Below are positions 34,492 to 45,597 of a stretch of DNA of 48,428 nt, piece after piece (the stretch's first letter is position 1; every line of letters begins with the position of its first letter). Origin of the DNA: Polytrichum commune. Lineage: Eukaryota; Streptophyta; Polytrichopsida; Polytrichales; Polytrichaceae. A program made the position numbers and the translations under genes. The stretch lies in assembly GCA_950295325.1 (NCBI GenBank), contig OX485804.1, positions 41,418,001-41,466,428 of the forward strand, in the 5' to 3' direction. The notes beneath the pieces were generated by a model. That model was not told where the DNA came from and searched no databases. It saw nothing but the letters and a program-made list of their open reading frames with translations.

Positions 34492-35321
34492 GGTTTGGGT
34501 CGGTCGACCCAAACCCCTCCGCTACTGTGGGCGGGTTTCAGCCTGACCCTGATCAGGTTTGGGTCGGTCGACCCAAACCCCTCCACTAGTGTGGGCGGGT
34601 TTCAGCCTAATCCAAACCTATCCCCTCGTGAGGCAGGTACTAGAGTGGACAAGGAGCCCATCCTGGCCCTCAAGGTTTGGGTCGGTTGACCCAAACCTAT
34701 CCCCTCGTGAAGCAGGGTCTAGAGTGGACAAGGAGCCCATCCAGGCCCTCAAGGTTTGGGTCGGTCGACCCAAACCTATACGCTCATGAGGCAGGTACTA
34801 GGGTGGACACGGAGTCCATCCTGCCCCTCAAGGTTTGGGTCGGTCGACCCAAACCTATACCCTCATGAGGCAGGTACTAGGGTGGACACGGAGTCCATCT
34901 TAGCCCTCAAGGTTTGGGTCGGTCGACCCAAACCTATACCCTCATGAGGCAGGTACTAGGGTGGACACGGAGTCCATCTTACCCCTCAAGGTTTGGGTCG
35001 GTCGACCCAAACCCACCCCCACGTGAGGCAGGTACTAGGGTGGACTTTGAGCCCTTCCTGCCCTATAAGGTTTGGGTCGGTCGACCCAAACCTTATCCCA
35101 CAGTGGGCATGTACTAGGTTTGACACATCCCATTGCCCTTACATAATTTGGGACGGTCTACCCAATCCATCCCCACTGTGTGGGTGCTCTCTGTTATGAG
35201 CCTGAACCCATCTTGCGAAAAGGTTTGGGTCGGTCGACCCAATTTATCCCCACTGTTTGGATGGAGTCTGGATGACCATGATCCCATCGTGCCACAAGGT
35301 TTGGGTAGGTCGACCCAAACC
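34492..35321. repeat. Array of eleven palindromes, mostly 79-bp period
   Basis: Well-formed copies start at 34492, 34556, 34674, 34753, 34832, 34911, 34990 and 35069; degenerate ones at about 35144, 35222 and 35298. All have centre GT on the plus strand. From 34674 to 35069 the period is exactly 79 bp, and spacers share GAGGCAGGTACTAG and GTGGACACGGAGTCCATC. The array decays toward the gene at 35.5 kb. Confidence 0.95.
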
Positions 35322-35532
35322 CAAACCCACCGTGTGGATGGGCTCTAAATGATAGTGTGTCCACTGGCCAACCCAAACCTTTACAAAGCCAATGGTATAG
35401 CATTCATATGAACATGTATGAACACTGTGTATTTGCAATATTGTTTATATAAGATGGTTTTTGTATTATTCGATTGGAACCTACAATTTTGTGGTTTCTT
35501 GATAAGGTTCAATGTTCATGTGTGTAGGCAGA

Positions 35533-35733
35533 ATGAATGGGTTTAGTGAAAGAGGGGATTGGTCATCTGAAGATATGGCCACTTGGCCATTTGCATCTGA
35601 GGATGAGATAGACATTGTCGGGGAGGATACTTTGGCTGACAGTGCAGATGAAGATCATTTGGATTTACCTTCGCCTTCCGTACCGCAATGTCCCATTGCT
35701 GAATGTACGGGCTCTCAAGGGCTTCATGGGTGA
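35533..35733 (+). other. Acidic upstream reading frame, probably the frameshifted N-terminus of the next gene
   Basis: After an acceptor-like TGTGTAG (ending 35527), ATG 35533 opens a 66-codon acidic frame (GDWSSEDMATWPF, later DSADEDHLDLPSPSVP) ending at TGA 35731-35733. The downstream domain is in another frame, entered at or near ATG 35703. A one-base indel around 35700-35735 would join them, so this is either a frameshift mutation, a sequencing error or an upstream ORF. Confidence 0.4.
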
Positions 35734-38594
35734 ATTTGGAGGTGGTACTTCTTAATGACAGTGGAGTTGTTGTGGCGGAGGGGATTTGTCGCAACACCCA
35801 TCCACAAGATTGCATTGATGAAAACCCGCTTGGCACCGAGGACGTTGGGGTTGTCATATTGGAGTCGCTCGTTCATTCCGAGGTGGATCCCACTCATAGG
35901 TTCTCCCTCCGGAGGTGGCCATTGAGGAATGTCACGATTGGTGGTGTTTCCTTGTGTGAACATGAGCAACGACACTTGCAAATCCAAAAAGAGCAGCAAT
36001 CAAACATGCGGCCATGCAAGGGTCAAAGAAAGTACGATACATTGGCACGTCCTGCTCCGTCTGCAACTGATTGTAAACGTCAAAGGTTGCTCGGGGAGGA
36101 GTCCATTAGAGAAGTTGCCACAAAGGATTGTTGTGTGCATCGTTGTTGCCAATTGTTTCCCCGGGATAAATTGTTGGCTATCCGCGAAGAAATGTGGCTT
36201 GGTGATTTCCGTCTAAGATCCACCAAAAAACTTGATGTGCATAGGGCGATACATGTGAATGGGGCGGGTCGCAAGGTCATTACCATTGAGAGCATAGACG
36301 TGTGTTGCAAGGCATGGTACACCATTCATGGTGTGTCGAAAACGGACTTTTATAGACAAGCTGCTTATGCCAAGGAAGGCCGCCGGTCCCGTCACCATGG
36401 GAACGTGGGTTTAAAGAAACCTAGGGAAGCAACAAGGCAAGCAACGGCCACTCTAGCAACCATAATTGTCCCACTTGCCGATGCAATGCCGCACAAAACA
36501 CGCACACTCACAACTGGTGAAAAGGTTGTGGAGAAAGTTCTTCCCACAGGCACAAAATGGAAAGACATATTGTTGGATGTAAATGCAGTTGGGGAGAAGA
36601 TTGGGTTGGAGCCAATTTCATCGTCAAAATTGAGTGCAATCAAGAAAGCAAACTTCAGCGAATACATTATAAAAAGACGAGGGAACAAATTTGCAAGGTG
36701 CTCTAATTGCGAAAAGTTGAAGCGCCTTCGGGATGCACACACGATGGGTACCGAGTCGTTTGCGGTGCATCAATTGAACTATTTCAAGCACGTAAACATG
36801 CAAGAGGCACACCGTAATGATTACTACACAAATAGAGCGTTGTCCATCTCCAGGCCCTTGGAAGTTCTTACGGTCATCCATGACAAAATGGACCATGCCA
36901 AGACAGCCTCCCCATGTTTTGCAAAACGAATCAAGGCCACGGATGGGTTTTTTAAGTTGCCTGTATCGGTTACAGGTGATCTTCGAAACAATGTTGACAT
37001 ACCCTAAATATTGTTGTATTTTATTATGTGATGTACTTGAGAACATTGATTCACTCAAAACAATTTAGACATACATAGATACTAATCACTTTGGGTTGGC
37101 ATTGTAGGAATGATTGCACATGGACACGGTGATGTCAAGTTTGCCTATTATGCTCTTGATTTGTATCCAGCAGATTCAAACCACACGATAGGGTCATTTG
37201 CAAGGCTTTTGCGTGATTTAGAGAAACCGCCAGCCTATTCTTCAGGATTGTTATTTGAAAATACGGGTTCAACACCTTTATATGAAGCAGTGATAGATGG
37301 AAAAGATGTATGCTTGCATTCGTTGCCCGAACCACCCAGTGAACCCGTGATAGCCAAGAAGTTGCCCCCCACTTTGCGTGTCCAATTGGACAATTGTGCC
37401 AAGGACAATAAAAGTAGATATGTATTTGCATATTGGTCGTTGTTGGTTGCGAAAGGCATTTTCAAGGAGGTTTTTGTGTCCTTCCTATTGGTAGGCCACA
37501 CCCATGACGATATTGATGCATCTTTTGGACGGTGGAGCATGAAGTTGCGGGAGGAGGATTTTCCTACAATCCCGTTATTGATGAAGTCGTACATGGATTT
37601 GGAGAACGTTCCCGTCATCCCCCATATGATTGAGGAGGTGCCAGACTTCAAGGCATTTATAGAACCTTATATTCGAAGTGGAGCTCATCGATTGATTGGC
37701 CATACGAAGGCACAACAATTCCGGTTCTACATGCGTGACGATGGTGTCCCGGCCATGCAATACAAGTTGTTGTGCACGACACAAGACTGGAGCCCGCCAG
37801 AGGGTCTCATTGTGTGGTGCGTGGATGCGGATGGGAAAACCATGTTACCGGATGGAGAGCCTAGGCCTTGCAAGCCAATAGCCATGAAGAATTTGGAGGA
37901 TATTTTGAAAGGTATATCAGGCTTCATTCAATATTGGGAGAGTTTGAAGATAGCGGATGTTGGCGGATCATGTTGGCATCGTTATGGGAGTTGGATACAT
38001 TATTGGACACGTGTTCGTGCGGCCTTGGCAGACCTCCACCAAGATAGCCCTCATACTTTGAGGCACGGATTTTGGCCACAAACTCGTATCGATGTACAAG
38101 CTTCGGAGGCTAGTCTTTTGAGTAATGGAGAGGTTCGTGAAGAGTTTGATATGAACGACCATTACGTTGGGCCTGCTAGTCAACGTCCCCCACCATCTTT
38201 CCGCATTGCAGTGGATTGTCATGAAGGTTATATGCTCATTTTGCGTCCTGGAGATGAGACATATGCAAAGCCAGTGTGGGTGGCAAGAGCTTTGTCCAAT
38301 TCAAATTTTGTATCTTCCAGCCCTCATTTTCGACAAATACAAGTAGAGTACTACCGACCGACAGCACGGAATGAAGATGTTGTTCGGCATTATACAGGCT
38401 GGGATACAAACCAACACTTTCGGTGGAAGGTGGATTCTGAGCACGGTCCATCTTGGGTAGATACAAATTCCATATTCATAGCATGGAAACCACGGAAAAA
38501 TCATAGTGGATCAGTGTCCATCCCTCAAAAGTACATAACTTTTGCAAAAGACAACCTTGCTCGGATCGCAGAAGAAGCAACCCACGTTGAATGA
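35703..38594 (+). CDS. DUF7869-type transposase-like protein
   Basis: Two exons, 35703-36975 and 37108-38594, with a 132-bp phase-1 GT-AG intron; about 919 residues. The join restores SVTGMIAHGHGD. The N-terminal ~90 residues (VVLLNDSGVVVAEGICR, then PLGTEDVGVVIL) resemble the Tnp1/En/Spm-type module also seen at the end of the gene at 4155-8246. The C-terminal half carries three acidic motifs: IHDKMDHAKT (residues ~392-401), QLDNCAKDNKSRYVFAYW (~517-534) and GHTHDDIDASFGRW (~554-567). I recognise these from a widespread eukaryotic domain (DUF7869). Their arrangement would fit an RNase H-like (DDE/D) nuclease, but catalysis is inference. Alternative starts exist; see the upstream acidic frame. 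Confidence 0.6.
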
Positions 38595-39145
38595 GAAGTT
38601 GGTAGGATTGTGTTAGCATGATTATAGTGTAAACAGTAATTCGACGAATATATATTACTCATATGTGTGCTCCTCAAACTTGGGGCAAAGTTTGGGTAGA
38701 ACTTGCGAATGCTATATTGTTTGGGGTTGGATGAATATCCATTTACTATATTTCAATACAATTGTGAAGTTCATTTTTTTATTAAATTTGGGACTAAATT
38801 TTCCATTGAAGAAATATGCATTTATTGCATGCACTTTGTATGTTGCAATGTCTATATTTTATTGACCATGCTAATAATAGAAATCATTTTATATGTTTCT
38901 TGGGTGAAACTAGTTTGGAGTGCTCTACCCAAAGTGTTTTTGTTGATGAGGTTGGTGTTGAGTGCTCTACCATATGTGCTTATGTCCACACATAATAGAT
39001 TTGGGATATTAGAACATATAATATATTTGAGATTGTTCGCAATATAGTTTCGGAACACGGAATGTTGTTTGATCCATATATTAATTTGAGACTAGAGAAA
39101 GTCTCAATTTAACGAATATAGTGTTTAAGGTTATGCTAAGATCAA

Positions 39146-39425
39146 GGCATGGTCATTATAGCAGATGATGACACCTGACAATAGCACTTAAACGTACAAC
39201 CCATCTCAACTCACGTCTATGAAATTTTTTGCTTGTAGTTTATAAGTACTACAATCCTACACATCATACAACTCTTACTATTGTTGGCATGGTCATTATA
39301 GCAGATGATGACACATGACAACAACACTTAAACTTACAACCCATCTCAACTCACGTCTATGAATTTTTTGCTTGTAGTTTATAAGTACTACAAGCCTACA
39401 CATCATACAACTCTTACTATTGTTG
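39146..39425 (+). repeat. 140-bp tandem duplication
   Basis: Units 39146-39285 and 39286-39425 are about 95% identical and both contain GGCATGGTCATTATAGCAGA and TTATAAGTACTACAA. Noncoding and recent. Confidence 0.95.
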
Positions 39426-39779
39426 GCACTTCAAACTCCGTTGACATTTGGGGCTATTGGGTTGACTCGAGAATATCATAATCTTCATTGGCCACCCATT
39501 ATTATTGAGACAATGACATTTGGAGGGTGGGTAAGTCAAGGTTTTAGATGGTTGCATGCTCTCATTCAATAATTAGTGGCCAATATATATTTGGATTCTA
39601 GCATTTGGGCTTTGTGGGTGGGAAGAGTATGCAGCAACTTTGCTCCAAAATATATGTATACGAACTTGCCAAATAATTGAGAGAATATTTTTGAAATGAT
39701 CTACACACATCAAGATTCACTTGATAATATGATGGTGCGTTAGGGAAAACTTGGCAAGAAAAAAGATCATGTGTTTTTG

Positions 39780-39843
39780 GTAAGTCCTAACTCCTTTAAC
39801 ATGGCATTTGGTTAGTCCTAACTCCTTTAACATGGCATTTGGT
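39780..39843 (+). repeat. 32-bp tandem duplication
   Basis: Two adjacent copies of a unit containing TCCTAACTCCTTTAACATGG. Confidence 0.9.
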
Positions 39844-41072
39844 TCCTAGCTTGAATAGTACACTATGAAGAAATGCTTTACCTTTAAACGCAATTTCTTT
39901 GAGCATGAAATCCACAAATTCATTCAAAGAGTTCTCATGTGGGGCACATTGCACTTCAGATGGATTTGGTTGGCTCCGTCTTTAATCCAAACTATGTTTG
40001 CACAATTGGGAGGGCCTATGTATTCAATTAAGAATTCAACAAACACACACTTTTATATAATCATAACCAAGTCAAAGGTGGTTTGATTTTGGTTGATGCT
40101 TCAACGCAAATTTGCTAATGCAACACAAGTTTCGTCGTGTAAAGTAATGTAGCCGGTAGAAGGTGGACATAACATTATTCAGTTGATATCAACCCATTCC
40201 ATTCTAATAATATTCAATGACAGTGCTTCACATGAGTTTATGAGGTTGAATATGTTAAACCAAACATCCATAAGGCATAATTATAGCACCGTACATGACA
40301 TATTCCCAACCCCACCCAACTTAGTGACTTAGTTAAATTATGTTACGAACATGAAAAAGGTACCGGTTACACCCACATACTAATGAATAGGGAGATTCGA
40401 CCGCTAGATATAGACGAACCGGTTGAGTTTGATAAATAATTGGTCAAAGTTCAAGACTTCAGGAAAATTATCGATTGTTTTTAAGGGAACCTTTTGGAAT
40501 ATATCCCAAATCAATAACAAATGTCCGAAAGATCACAACATGGAACCGGTTGGAAACACTAGGATCTTGACTGATTATGCCCAAAAATCTCCCCGAACAC
40601 TGCCACATGTTCAGAGTTTGGACTGAGGAAAAACTTGCCCAATTTCTTCAAGTCGGCTTGAAGATTGACCCCAAAATTGTGTCACCTAGAACGCCACATG
40701 GGATGAGCGAGTGTTTAAGCCCAACCCTAGTATAAAGGCCTTGGGATGGATTTGATGAAACCAAGCGATCTATTGGGCCAAAATTTTAGAGTTCGGGCCA
40801 GCCCTCAGTCGGGCTGCAAGTATAAAGTGACCATTATTCACAATAAGTGTCAATAGAAAAAGTTACCATAGTGACACAAAATACCATATGACACTAGATA
40901 CAATATATAGTTTATTGAGTCCATACACCTCTAATACCCGGATCGTGCACACATGAGCCTAGCTAACTCAATACATCAACAATCATGTAAATTATTGTAA
41001 AGGTAACTAGAAATATGGATGGATGATTGAATATTCTAACCACATGTGCCAGTGTGTAAGCAGAGGATGATT

Positions 41073-41477
41073 GGAGCTAGACAACTCCTAGTTGAAGATG
41101 GATGGACTGGAGTTAGACAACTCCATATTGACAAGATGTGCATTGGAATTAGACAGCTTCGCATTTAGTGTGTCGGAATTAGACCATTCCATATTGAGAA
41201 CAGGAGCACATGAGTTAGACAACTCTCGATGAGGTGCATTGGAGTTAGACCACTCCGCATTTCAAAAGATGAATGCTATTCATTGAGAGTGCTATTCATT
41301 GGAGTTAGACAACTCTCAATGAATAGATAAATCTAGTTGGAATTAGATAGTTCCAACTAGAAGAATGGATGGATGAACCAAGTTGGAATTAGACAGTTCC
41401 AACTTTAAGAATGAGATTGAGTTAAAAGATGGAAGAAGGTTCTAGAGGAACCAAAGAGAGAAGGTTCATAATAGAAC
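41073..41477. repeat. Array of short hairpins with a conserved TTAGAC loop and covarying stems
   Basis: About nine hairpins: 41073-41088, 41109-41124, 41145-41160, 41175-41190, 41212-41225, 41241-41256, 41294-41324, 41333-41360 and 41380-41405. Stems vary but stay paired: GGAGT/ACTCC, GGAAT/ATTCC, CTAGTTGGAA/TTCCAACTAG, AAGTTGGAA/TTCCAACTT. The loop keeps TTAGAC or close variants. Two further hairpins (GGTTC/GAACC at 41438-41452 and GTTC/GAAC at 41464-41477) extend the theme. The polarity and origin are unknown; a solo LTR leader or structured RNA region is possible. Confidence 0.8.
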
Positions 41478-41857
41478 TAAGAAATAGAGCTATGAATAGA
41501 ACACTTTTACTATATGTGAAAATAAAAAGTAAAAGTAATGAGAGGAAGCTTGGGGGAGGAGAGAGGATTTTTTTGTCTCTCTCCTATGGTCGGGTGGTTA
41601 AGCTTAGACCAAGACCTACTTGTTCTACGATTGTAATTAGACGTTACAATGAAAATAAACTGAGTTCTTTAACTCATCATTTTGATTGATAATTGTTATT
41701 ATGAAAGCTGGTGGCAAACTTGTGGGAGGTTTGTTACAGTTACATAGATGGCTGATGGATCATGACCAATGATTTTTTTTTGCTTGCTATTTATTGCTCA
41801 AAACGCTATACACTTTTGTGTGTATAGAATATTTTCCTATAAATTCCCTCTTGGACG
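41478..41857 (+). other. Possible LTR-like tail, no gene resolved
   Basis: Contains AAAATAAACTGAGTTC, a polyadenylation-like signal followed by a short T-rich stretch, as at the end of many plant LTRs. I could not find a primer-binding site or matching second LTR, so this is weak. The open frame 41429-41689 across it has no recognisable features. Confidence 0.2.
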
Positions 41858-42400
41858 GATGATATTGTTGAAATCTTCCCAATTGGGGCAAAATATCGCT
41901 CCCTATTGATTGAAAGTGCCTATATTTGGATGAACAGAAATCCTTTTCATATGTATTCATCCTTCATCTTTCATCCAATATTGTGGATGTAAATGGCTAT
42001 ACCAAATTTGTGTAATTGAGGTGACTTTTCTAATGACATTTCTTACATATAAGTTTACAAGTATTGTCATGGATGAAATCCATACCAATTATTGTAAGAA
42101 GGTTTGATGTATTATGTATCATAATAATTATGTGATGGAAAATTGTCATAGATGATTGAAATTTGGATGAAATTCACTTAGTAAGTGATGGTAATTGCAA
42201 CATTGGAATTCTATATTACCCTTATTTTTTTACAAGGAATGTCATGTAAAGTTAGGTTACATTTAGTGTTGGTGACACTACACGGGCAATTTACAATTAG
42301 GATTGAGCAAGACAAATAGAATTGGCGATACAATATTTAGAGTGACTTTCCATGTAGGTTGCTTGCCCACTAGAATCTAGTGGGAATAAGGACAAGCTCG

Positions 42401-42408
42401 CTCAAATG
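42401..42408. repeat. Left target-site duplication CTCAAATG
   Basis: Eight bases directly before the TIR of the nested element; the same eight bases follow the right TIR (43078-43085). The uninterrupted R1 copy reads CTTAAATG once at this position. Confidence 0.9.
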
Positions 42409-43077
42409 CTCGGGGGGTGCACCTTTCATTAAAACCTAGAATCACGTGCGTTCACTGCATACTCTAAAAACCCCCTATATACAAGTTATTTTTTGTGAAA
42501 TGAAGTAATACACATACAATTGCAACAATAAATATACAAGTGACAATATGTATACACAAAAAAAACAAAATATCCTAGCTTTCATCAGCAAAGTCGTTGA
42601 AAACTTTTTCATCTCCCGGATGTAACTCATAAACATTTGATTCACCAATATATGTCATTGTAGCCAATGCAATTATTGTCTCTAAGTCTATCATCAAATG
42701 ATCAGTAAGATCATATGTCCACTTGTTGTTAGCCCCTTTTTGATACCAACATAAACCAATCTCCACGTTTGATGGACGGTCCATCAAGTCAATTGGATCC
42801 CTATACTCCACCCAACGATTACCAAACGATTACCAAACGATTTCCAAACGATTTCCAAACGATTTCATCCAATATGAAAACTTATGATATGTAGTATAGT
42901 AACAGTACCATACAAGTACAATTATTGTATACTTTTTAAAGGCCTTCCATATATGTACATAACTATAAATTATAACATGTATACCATATGTATACGTAAT
43001 ACGACAAGGTCCAAATCAATACCCCTCCTGTGCACTCACGTATACTCGTACATGTTTAGTACAGTGCACCCCCCGAG
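42409..43077. mobile_element. 669-bp nested TIR element with 8-bp TSD (hAT-like MITE)
   Basis: Perfect 14-bp terminal inverted repeats CTCGGGGGGTGCAC (42409-42422) and its complement (43064-43077), flanked by perfect 8-bp duplications CTCAAATG. The length and symmetry indicate a non-autonomous element; 8-bp TSDs are typical of hAT elements. It inserted into the R1 repeat, whose other copy provides the empty site. The interior has an 11-12-bp tandem repeat (AACGATTACCA/AACGATTTCCA, about 42813-42870) and a coding-looking frame on the minus strand. Confidence 0.85.
42575..42811 (-). CDS. Short coding-like segment inside the TIR element
   Basis: A 78-codon frame on the minus strand with protein-like composition: EIGLCWYQKGANNKWTYDL, then THLMIDLETI-like and VYELHPGDEKVFNDFADES, ending at a stop. 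It opens with GTG, not ATG, so it is probably the last exon of something larger, or a captured host-gene fragment. I do not recognise the family. Confidence 0.3.
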   Translation of the reverse strand: MEYRDPIDLMDRPSNVEIGLCWYQKGANNKWTYDLTDHLMIDLETIIALATMTYIGESNVYELHPGDEKVFNDFADES

Positions 43078-43085
43078 CTCAAATG
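43078..43085. repeat. Right target-site duplication CTCAAATG
   Basis: Pairs with 42401-42408. Confidence 0.9.
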
Positions 43086-43718
43086 TGGATGGAATCTAGT
43101 GGGGTAGGGTTCATATGTGCCAACTACATGTACCTACTCTCATGTTCTCTCTTGAATACATCACATATTGCACTCCCTACGAGCAACAAAAATTGGAAAT
43201 TTTAAATATATTTAAAAACCCATAAATGAAAATCCATGTCATCCCAATTCTTGAGGGGGCCCCTGGCAACCGACTACACCAAATACAATATGTAGTGTCA
43301 CCAAAGCTTCACAGAAGCAACTTTGGGAACCCACTGAGAACCCTTTGGGAGCCTTCAAGATCCCACACAAATACTCTCATACGATGGGATGAACAATCAA
43401 CCCCTTCATCTTGCAAACAATGATTTTTCATCCGCTCAACTTTCATCCATTAGAAGTTTTTTTTTTCCGGGTCGCCCAAGCTGTTTCATAGACCGTAGGA
43501 TGGGGCACTGTGAATGGATGGCTTGGATGTGGTTTGCCCATGAAACCACACCCTCCATTCACAACGCCTCAATGGCTTTCTGTCACAAAATACAGTGGCT
43601 GCAATTTGCAAATAGAAACATAGTTGGACTCCAATCTTGGCACTCTAGCAAACACTTCCAAATTCCAATAACACTTGCAATTTCAACTCTGCAACTTCGA
43701 CTCGGCACCAATTGCAGC

Positions 43719-43940
43719 TTTGGCTTGGCAAGCACAACTATATATGAACGTGGATTTTCCAAACATAATTGGGTGAAGAGTGGTCACAAAAGTCGATTGA
43801 AACTTGAAACATTGGATGCATTGATGCGAGTGTCATTATGCGGTCTTCCGATGGAAAATATGGATTGGGCTAGAAATTTTGACACTTGGAAATCGACCAA
43901 AAACCAGAGGGCTTTGCCTTTGGAGTTGGATGATGATTAA
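43719..43940 (+). pseudogene. hAT-superfamily transposase C-terminal fragment
   Basis: The frame (open from 43389) reads STTIYERGFSKHNWVKSG, then RLKLETLDALMRVSLCG, then a W and a short acidic tail ending at TAA 43938-43940. The pattern .ER.FS..N.IK...R.RL...TLDALMRVSL is the hallmark of the hAT C-terminal dimerisation region. An acceptor-like AATTGCAG ends at 43717, so this may be the last exon of a hAT gene. I find no catalytic exons upstream; the sequence before it is repeat family R1. It is therefore probably a truncated element. Confidence 0.7.
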
Positions 43941-45445
43941 GTGCATTGTGTAGGGAATCTAAATAATTTTAGTGCGTCATTTTATTGCATGTACTTCTTC
44001 AATATAGTGAGACATCATATTATTTTCACATTTAATACAAAACGGCCAATATCAAGTTTTTTTTTGTTGTTGTGAAGTGTTGCAAAAAAGTTTGAAAGTT
44101 TGAGTGGAAGTGTGATTATTTTGAAGCCCTTCACATTGAAATGCATGTGCACACTTCACACTTGAACACTGGTGGCATGGGATTCACCCATGTTGCGCCG
44201 ACTACATAATTCTTTTGGCACATGGGCGGGAGGATCTGCACTTAAGTTATTGTTGATAGTTTCCAGACAAAGCCTGATGCTGAGTTAGCATTGTGTCCTG
44301 TGGGCCAATGATACATGGGCTCGTGTCATCGTTGACTTTGTGTTGACTGTAAAATCCCCTTCCTGGGCAACTTCATGTAGCTCGAAATTGCAGTTGAACT
44401 TGTTGCATGAGGCCCTACAATCACATGATTTTTTGCGAGCCCAAGTCAAGTCCACAAACCACAATACAAGCTGAGGTGGTCTTGGCACAAGTGGTCAAAA
44501 TCCCAAGTTGTGCTTATAACCCATCATTTTGCCCCCAAAATAGAAACTGCATTTCGTATTGTGCATGCTCAAAGGTAGTCTATTGATTCAACGTACGAAT
44601 TCTGTTGTGGGCGAATTTGAGGCGAAGTTCTGTGATTGCTTTCGGAAGTGACCTGCATCTCCGTTGTGGATGCGGTCATTGCACTCCCTGGTTTGCAATT
44701 ACATCATTGGTGCATCACTTTTTTTCTGGGTATGTTTGTTTTTCTGGTGAACTACTCCCATCTTGCTGTTAAAAGTAGTTGACATGGCTTGGCCATCAGA
44801 GGCTGAAGGCATGTACATGAGGGATGGATGCTTTGACCTTTGAAGTTTGGATGGTGTTATTATGATCTTTGACTATGATGTTGGTGTTGGAGGGTTCGAT
44901 TCTACATGACAGCCTTGCTGTGTGGGTGAGGCCAGTAACATATGGCATCTCTCGTTGAATTAAGTGTAATTTGCACAGGTGTAGCTAGTAGATTCTAAGT
45001 TGTAGATGAATTGCGTGACTGGCGATTGATTCTAGGTTTGGCTGGGTGGATTGGTACTCTGCCATCTGAAGTTTGCTGTTATATGATTAAGGGTGAAGTG
45101 TCCCATATTCATGCCAACCCAACTCTCTCTCTCTCTCAAATTAGAATCTGCTGTTATTTTCCTGCAATATATTTTTATTCCTCATCCAGGGGTGGGTCTA
45201 TAAGGAGGTCACATAATATTCTTCAACCTTTTTGAACTGTTTGGTGGATTCTGGAATCTAGTGGAAATGTTCTCCAACATTGAACTCAGGGTGTAAGCAT
45301 CCCGCTTTCTTCAGTCTGACTCTAAACTTGTCTGTGTATGTTAGCCCTTCATATATCTGTGTACCATCCCTTCTTACACCTAGGCACCATGGATCCGTCG
45401 CTTTCTGTTTCCATTGTTGTGAATTCCCGGCTAAACTAGGCAACG
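43941..45445. other. Intergenic region upstream of the ADP/ATP carrier gene
   Basis: No convincing coding frame. A CTCTCTCTCTCTC run lies at about 45124. Likely contains upstream regulatory sequence, but nothing specific is resolved. Confidence 0.3.
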
Positions 45446-45453
45446 ATATATAG
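45446..45453 (+). promoter_or_regulatory. TATA-box candidate of the ADP/ATP carrier gene
   Basis: ATATATAG, about 150 bp upstream of the start codon. It would place transcription start near 45476. Confidence 0.45.
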
Positions 45454-45597
45454 GAACGGAAAGCAAGCAAGGGACATGTACTCCGAAGAACCTAATCTGT
45501 TACGCAAGTGGGTAGTATACGTAGTGGGAGGAAGGGATGAGATTGAAAATCGTTCTTCTGCTTTGGCAATCGCAGGTCCTGAGGAGGCTGATTCAAC

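Larger units (their letters stand above)
38595..41072. other. AT-rich region without resolved genes
   Basis: Short chance frames only. Contains two local tandem duplications (39146-39425, 39780-39843). Confidence 0.35.
41858..43300 (+). repeat. Copy of dispersed repeat family R1 interrupted by a nested element
   Basis: Collinear with the reverse complement of 25087-25875 on both sides of the 669-bp element at 42409-43077. Left part 41858-42408 includes TTGAAATCTTCCCAATTGGG and TTCACTTAGTAAGTGATGG; right part 43086-43300 includes GTGCCAACTACATGTACCTA. Confidence 0.8.

Noticed and set aside
34492-35321. CRISPR-like array (regular repeats with spacers)
   Set aside because: The repeats are palindromic, the 'spacers' are themselves homologous to each other, periods differ between clusters, and the genome is eukaryotic. 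This is a tandem satellite, not CRISPR.
41429-41689. 86-codon plus-strand frame after the hairpin array
   Set aside because: No family features, composition follows the surrounding repeat, and it overlaps an LTR-like tail.
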